A stretch of 64,000 nucleotides of DNA from Pithys albifrons albifrons (taxonomy: Eukaryota > Chordata > Aves > Passeriformes > Thamnophilidae). Below, one piece after another: positions 59,674 through 64,000 of the stretch. A program made the translations under genes and the position numbers. The stretch spans positions 62,397,977-62,461,976 of the forward strand of contig NC_092497.1 of NCBI RefSeq assembly GCF_047495875.1. Reading direction: 5' to 3'. The notes beneath the pieces were generated by a model. It was not told the origin of the DNA, searched no databases, and saw only the letters and a program-made list of their open reading frames with translations. The number at the start of each line of letters is the position of its first letter. The stretch's first letter is position 1.

Positions 59674-60120
59674 TATAAAGGGAGTAGAACAGGCCCCCTT
59701 GCTCTCTTTTCCACTTCTTTTTCACTGTTCTTGTTCACTCCAGCTCTGGAACATCCACGTGGCAGCAAAGCAGAATCTATGGACTAGTGGTATTCTCTGT
59801 TCTCTCTCTTCTGTGCCTTTATTTCTTTTCTCTCTTGTTTTCCCTGGGCAGATTATGACTCTCATGTTCTACTCCATACTGCAGTTTGTTGTGGTAGTAG
59901 GGAGCTTGTGGCAGTGTGTTGTGGCTTGTGAGCCAGCACCTTTGAGAAGTTTCTTGTGAGAAGCTGAGTGCTTACAGAAGTGTTACTGTACAAAATTAAA
60001 GACTTCTTGACCAACACCTTTTGAGTCTAAAGAGTGGGCTGCTTACCAGAGTTAAGATGACTGTGTAATAAAAGCAGAAGAATTCCCTGACACGTATGTG
60101 GTGTCCTTGTTCAGCCTGAC
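59674..60120 (+). other. Candidate terminal exon or LTR-like 3' end
   Basis: TATAAAG at 59674-59680 lies upstream of a very strong acceptor (CTCTCTTGTTTTCCCTGGGC then AG at 59850-59851). From 59852 one frame is open for 35 codons to a TGA at 59957-59959, reading a hydrophobic, membrane-helix-like segment (LMFYSILQFVVVVGSLWQ). AATAAA at 60067-60072 and a GU-rich stretch (GTATGTGGTGTCCTTGTTC) follow. This could be the last exon of a spliced gene, with the TATA irrelevant, or an LTR with a long R. I recognise no family. Confidence 0.25.
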
Positions 60121-60179
60121 GAGAATTTGTGATAAGCATCACTCCCCATACCAATGGGCCAGTTGTAACACCTTCCCAG

Positions 60180-60245
60180 AGTGGAGGGAGTTGGACTTAA
60201 AGGTCCCTTTCAGCCCAAATTTTTTGTGGTTCTGTGATTCTATGA
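60180..60245 (+). mobile_element. CR1 LINE, 3' tip
   Basis: GAGTTGGACTTAAAGGTCCC, TTTCAGCCCAAATTTTTTG and GTTCTGTGATTCTATGA form the last part of a CR1 3' UTR with octamers. Short but characteristic. Confidence 0.8.
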
Positions 60246-63200
60246 AAAAGAAATGTGCACAGGAAGTGGAATGAGTCTTAACAAGTCACAAATCTCTGCT
60301 TACACTTGTAGTCTTTCTTCCCACCTTTCTGTCCTTTCTTTTTGCTTCCACTGTTCTCCACCCTCTCCACACAGAAAAAAGTAAAACTGCGTCATAGAGG
60401 AAACACGATGAGGATTTAAAGCCTGTACATATGGACAAGTTTTTTCAGTTTAACCAGGAAAGGAGATATGTACAGTAATATAAAAATATGCATTTCACAT
60501 GCAGTACACATGCTGTCATGTGTTAAGATATCGATTGCACATGTTAAATGTATACCATGTATAGAAGAATGGGAATCTTGTGTGCTCTTTGTTCTGGAGT
60601 TCCTTTAGGACATTAGTGTTCTTCCTCAAGGCTTAATCTGGTTGTGTTCATGCCACTGATGTGCTCACTTGCCACTGCTACAGGTTTAGCAAATCTTTCA
60701 CTCATAATGAAACCATGCCTCTCATAGAAGCTGGCAGATATAAACCTTATCCAGTGTGTGTGCAGGGCAACCCAAAAAGAAAAAAGAAATTTAAAAAAGC
60801 AGTTCAGAAATTTTGCCCCTGATAAAATTAGAAGACACAAATTGCTTATCAGAGCTGCATCTTGGCTTTATCATATACCACTTTAACATGCAGGTAGGTA
60901 CCTTTGACACCCCCACCCCAGGCACCCCAATTTATCTGAAACAAAACGCTTCATCTTTGTTTGTTTCCTATTTCCCTGCCAAAACCTGGAAGATGATGAA
61001 GATTAAGTAAGTGTATTGAGCTCAGCTATCATCTGCCTCAACAGTCTTCTCTTTGTTTCCCTTATCCTTGAAGAAAATGCTCTTAATTCAGGAAAAAAAA
61101 TTATCCCTGGAGCAATAGTTTCATCATTTTTTCTGTTTTCCAGATGTCTTTTCCAGTTTATTGTGTGGAGACTGGGAGCTGTGTATGTTCATGCAAGGTG
61201 TCATCACAAAGCTTTGCAAAAATACTTTTATTAATCATGCTATTTGAAAGACATTAAAATTTGTCTATACAAGCATATCCTTTTTACCCTCCATCTCTCC
61301 TACTCATCTGACATTTTGTAAAAATGTTTTTGCAGTTACACAGGATTGAAGATTTTATACAGCACAGCTGCTAAATATCAAGGAGCACATGAAGTCATGC
61401 TGATCTAATGAGGATGGTGCTGCAAAGGTTATAACAGAATAGCTTATGAAGTAATAAAGCCCCTAATTATCAGCCTCTCCCAAAATGCATTGTTAAAGTT
61501 TTCTTCCAGTTTTTGTACCAAACTCACCAAAGAAAATGTTTCTCCTGTTTATGTCTTCTGGTGACTAATTTTGAAATGTGTAACTTAGCAGACTGCCTAA
61601 ATTAAGACTCTTATTCAGGAAAACAAATTTGCATATGTTTAATATCATGGAAAAGAGAAAACTGCTACGTCTTGTGGGTCCAATTGAATGGATGGAGTTA
61701 AGAGAAGAAATTACTTCTTAGCTGAAGTTCTTTAATTTGAAATAGCTTGAAATTCTGGTTTAGAACCTCCTGAGGGTGCAAAAGTTCAGGACATTTTTTT
61801 TTGTTCAAACCAAAGCAGCCTTCCTAACTGTTAATAGAACAAAAGTAAATTAAATGTATTTTCCCTTGCCTATCATTTAGCAATTTTTAGAAGAGTTTAC
61901 ATTTACACTCAGTTTTAATACCATCCTTTGAGTCCCTTTTATTAAATATCATGAAGTTTTCAGAATTCCATGACTGACGTTAGGGATACATTCCAGGCCA
62001 TCAGGATAACAGATGCTGTTATTGCATACATGTGTTATAATAGGAGACAGAGGGAAAGAAGAATTGATCATCTAGGTATGCTTTTTTATATCACTCATTT
62101 TTATTGAAATCTTGTATTTTTAACTCCTTTAATTATTTGGATTGCTTTTCTCTCCTCTATCATAGGTCTCTTAGGAAATACAGCGTTAGGTTGAAGTTTG
62201 ATGGTGGCTGAACAGAGCCATTTTGGTGTGACAGACAAGAGAGAGAAAATCAACTTAGAAAAAAATAATCTTATTTTCACTGTGTGGCAGTGAAGTTTAT
62301 ACCAAAGCCTTTTAATAGAACCTTGGTTGAGTCACAGCAGTCACCAAGGACTATTAGCAAAGCAAGTGACAGGGTAAATGAATTGCAGAAATAATGAGGG
62401 AGTGAAGGAAAAGAATGTTGCAATTAAAAATGTGCAAATCTCATTCATCCATAGCTAAGCAAACTTATTATTTAGAGATTTGACATGAATACATGAAAGA
62501 AGAGTTCAATCTCTCTGTTACCACCTCACTGACTTTCATGTGGCTTCCCAAATTTGCTACCAATTCTTTCACACTGTGTTTTTTCTGCATCAGTTTCAAC
62601 AGCCCATATAAAGACGTGTATGAACAGGAGGAAGTGTGACCTGACCTGTCTGTCCTCAGACTGCCCAGTCAGGCAAAGCAGCCACATGCAAATATGAGAA
62701 AGAAAATTGTAGCCTGATTCTTCCACTCTCAAAAGTGCTATGTCACCAGAAGCAAAGTCTCTTCCAAAAAAGCTCAAATCCTCTCTGCAGGGATGATTTT
62801 CCATTTTTATCTGAAAAACAGATTATCAAGGTAGGAACAGGTGGCTGTTTGTAATTATTGATGAGAAGAAAATAAGAGGAACAGCACACCAGGATTAGCT
62901 TTAAGAATGCAGTTTCATGACAGCTGAGCATGAAAAGAAGCTACTGGAGGATAATTGCAAAAACAGAAGTACAAAAGACTGGGAAGCAGTGAGAAAACAA
63001 CAACAGAAGCAACAATAACAACATCATGAGGACATGTTTGGGGCCGTTTTGAGTAGTAGGAGTGGTTCAGAGTTGCATGTGTGTGGCAGTTGGTGTGTGC
63101 TGTAAACTTGTTTCTCAGCAACATCATTGGTACCATTGCTTTATTCTGTGAGTTGCCAAGAAGACATTGAGTCATAATTCTCACTGCTGTCCTGGGGTAG

Positions 63201-64000
63201 AAATTAGTGAAGTCCTTAACTGCCACTAGGAGTGAAATACTAAAGTTAATTTTCTCCCCTTGTATTCATACCACTTTAAAGTTTTCTCATGGCACTGAGA
63301 GGGCAAAGACACCTATTGGTCTTCCTGGGATCCTAAGGTTGACTCTAAAGTCTCAACTACCATGTTACAGAATATTATCAGTATTACTCTATCTTATTCT
63401 CTTGGGTCTTACACAAAGAAAAGCCTCCATCTTCTGCATAAACATCAAACTTAGCCAGAACTACACACATCCAGACTTTTTTTAAGATTCCTTTCAGTTC
63501 CTACCAGGATTAATCATAATTTATTGAAAGGTTGGCATATGGCCAAGGGAAACAGGGAGAGTAAACCAGTGAGTTACAGCCTGATAACCAAATGTTTCAG
63601 GCTGTTTCTCTGCAAATGGCAAATCCAGTATAGTACATGCCTAAAAATTTTTATCTAGGAGCCTAAGGGCTTTCCCTGCCAGTAAATATTTTTGAAGTGT
63701 GAATGAGGACACCAGAGTTTGTAGTTTTGCCCTGTTACTACGTGATATTAATAACAATGTGGATCTCATAGCTCTGACTTCTAACCCTTTCCTAGCAGCA
63801 GGTGGGAAAAAATTTCTGATACAGAGGTTGATTGTCCCAGGAGCTTGGTCTGATATTTTAGCTGTCCCTCAATAGATGTGGTGATATGTTCCTAAACCTA
63901 CCAAGGCTCTGTGTTTACTTACTTTACAGTTCTTAAAGTGATGGTGTTGTTCCTCCCATGGAGGTGAGCTGCAAAATAAGCTTCAGTGTAAGTGGACCAT
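60246..64000. other. Gene-free stretch to the end of the window
   Basis: No gene, RNA or repeat family recognised. AT-rich, with small T and A runs. Short frames (for example 62804-62526 and 63226-62915 on the minus strand) have no family features. Confidence 0.55.

Overview
This window is nuclear DNA from a bird, most probably a passerine. The evidence is direct: at least nine CR1 LINE fragments carrying the CR1 terminal octamers (ATTCTATG / ATTCTGTG), a tRNA-Ile-derived SINE of the TguSINE1 type, solo LTRs with 5-bp target duplications, and a decayed ITPRIPL1-like copy of the kind that is multiplied in songbird genomes. The exact lineage cannot be read from the sequence. There are no operons, no CRISPR array and no ribosomal or true tRNA genes. 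Most of the window is AT-rich intergenic or intronic DNA, and most long open frames are chance.

Layout. 1-304 is the 3' end of a CR1. 569-918 is a chimeric SINE (tRNA-like head, 5S-rRNA-like middle, private tail) with a 9-bp target duplication; a second copy lacking the tRNA head lies at 11504-11783. CR1 pieces lie at 3521-3612 (-), 12855-13388 (+), 31320-31640 (+), 46841-47098 (-), 53751-55236 (-, the longest, with decayed reverse transcriptase), 58005-58320 (+) and 60180-60245 (+). An ITPRIPL1-like pseudogene at 22455-23570 is split by a further CR1 at 22763-22902. The TguSINE1-type fragment is at 26513-26612. Solo LTRs lie at 36221-36511 (-), 42291-42792 (+) and 50542-51168 (-), and a 58-bp piece of the second family is at 57651-57708.

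The only convincing candidate for an active gene is a compact unit at about 44830-46142. It has a 9-bp inverted repeat, a TATA box, a short leader, an ATG in a near-ideal context, a CpG-rich intronless coding stretch with overlapping open frames (one ending in an arginine-rich tail), an AT-rich decayed tandem repeat as presumptive 3' UTR, and an AATAAA signal followed by a GU-rich stretch. I do not recognise the protein. Candidate exons with good splice sites but no recognisable product are at 18716-18734, 39773-39845 and 56838-56980, with a possible terminal exon at 59852-60090. Several gene-free stretches look like candidates for conserved noncoding DNA, which needs a cross-species alignment to test.

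The most unusual element is the chimeric tRNA/5S SINE. Its two copies keep different parts of the 5S segment, share a tail that is neither CR1 nor tRNA, and end in AC repeats. This suggests mobilisation by a non-CR1 LINE, probably of the RTE type (inference).
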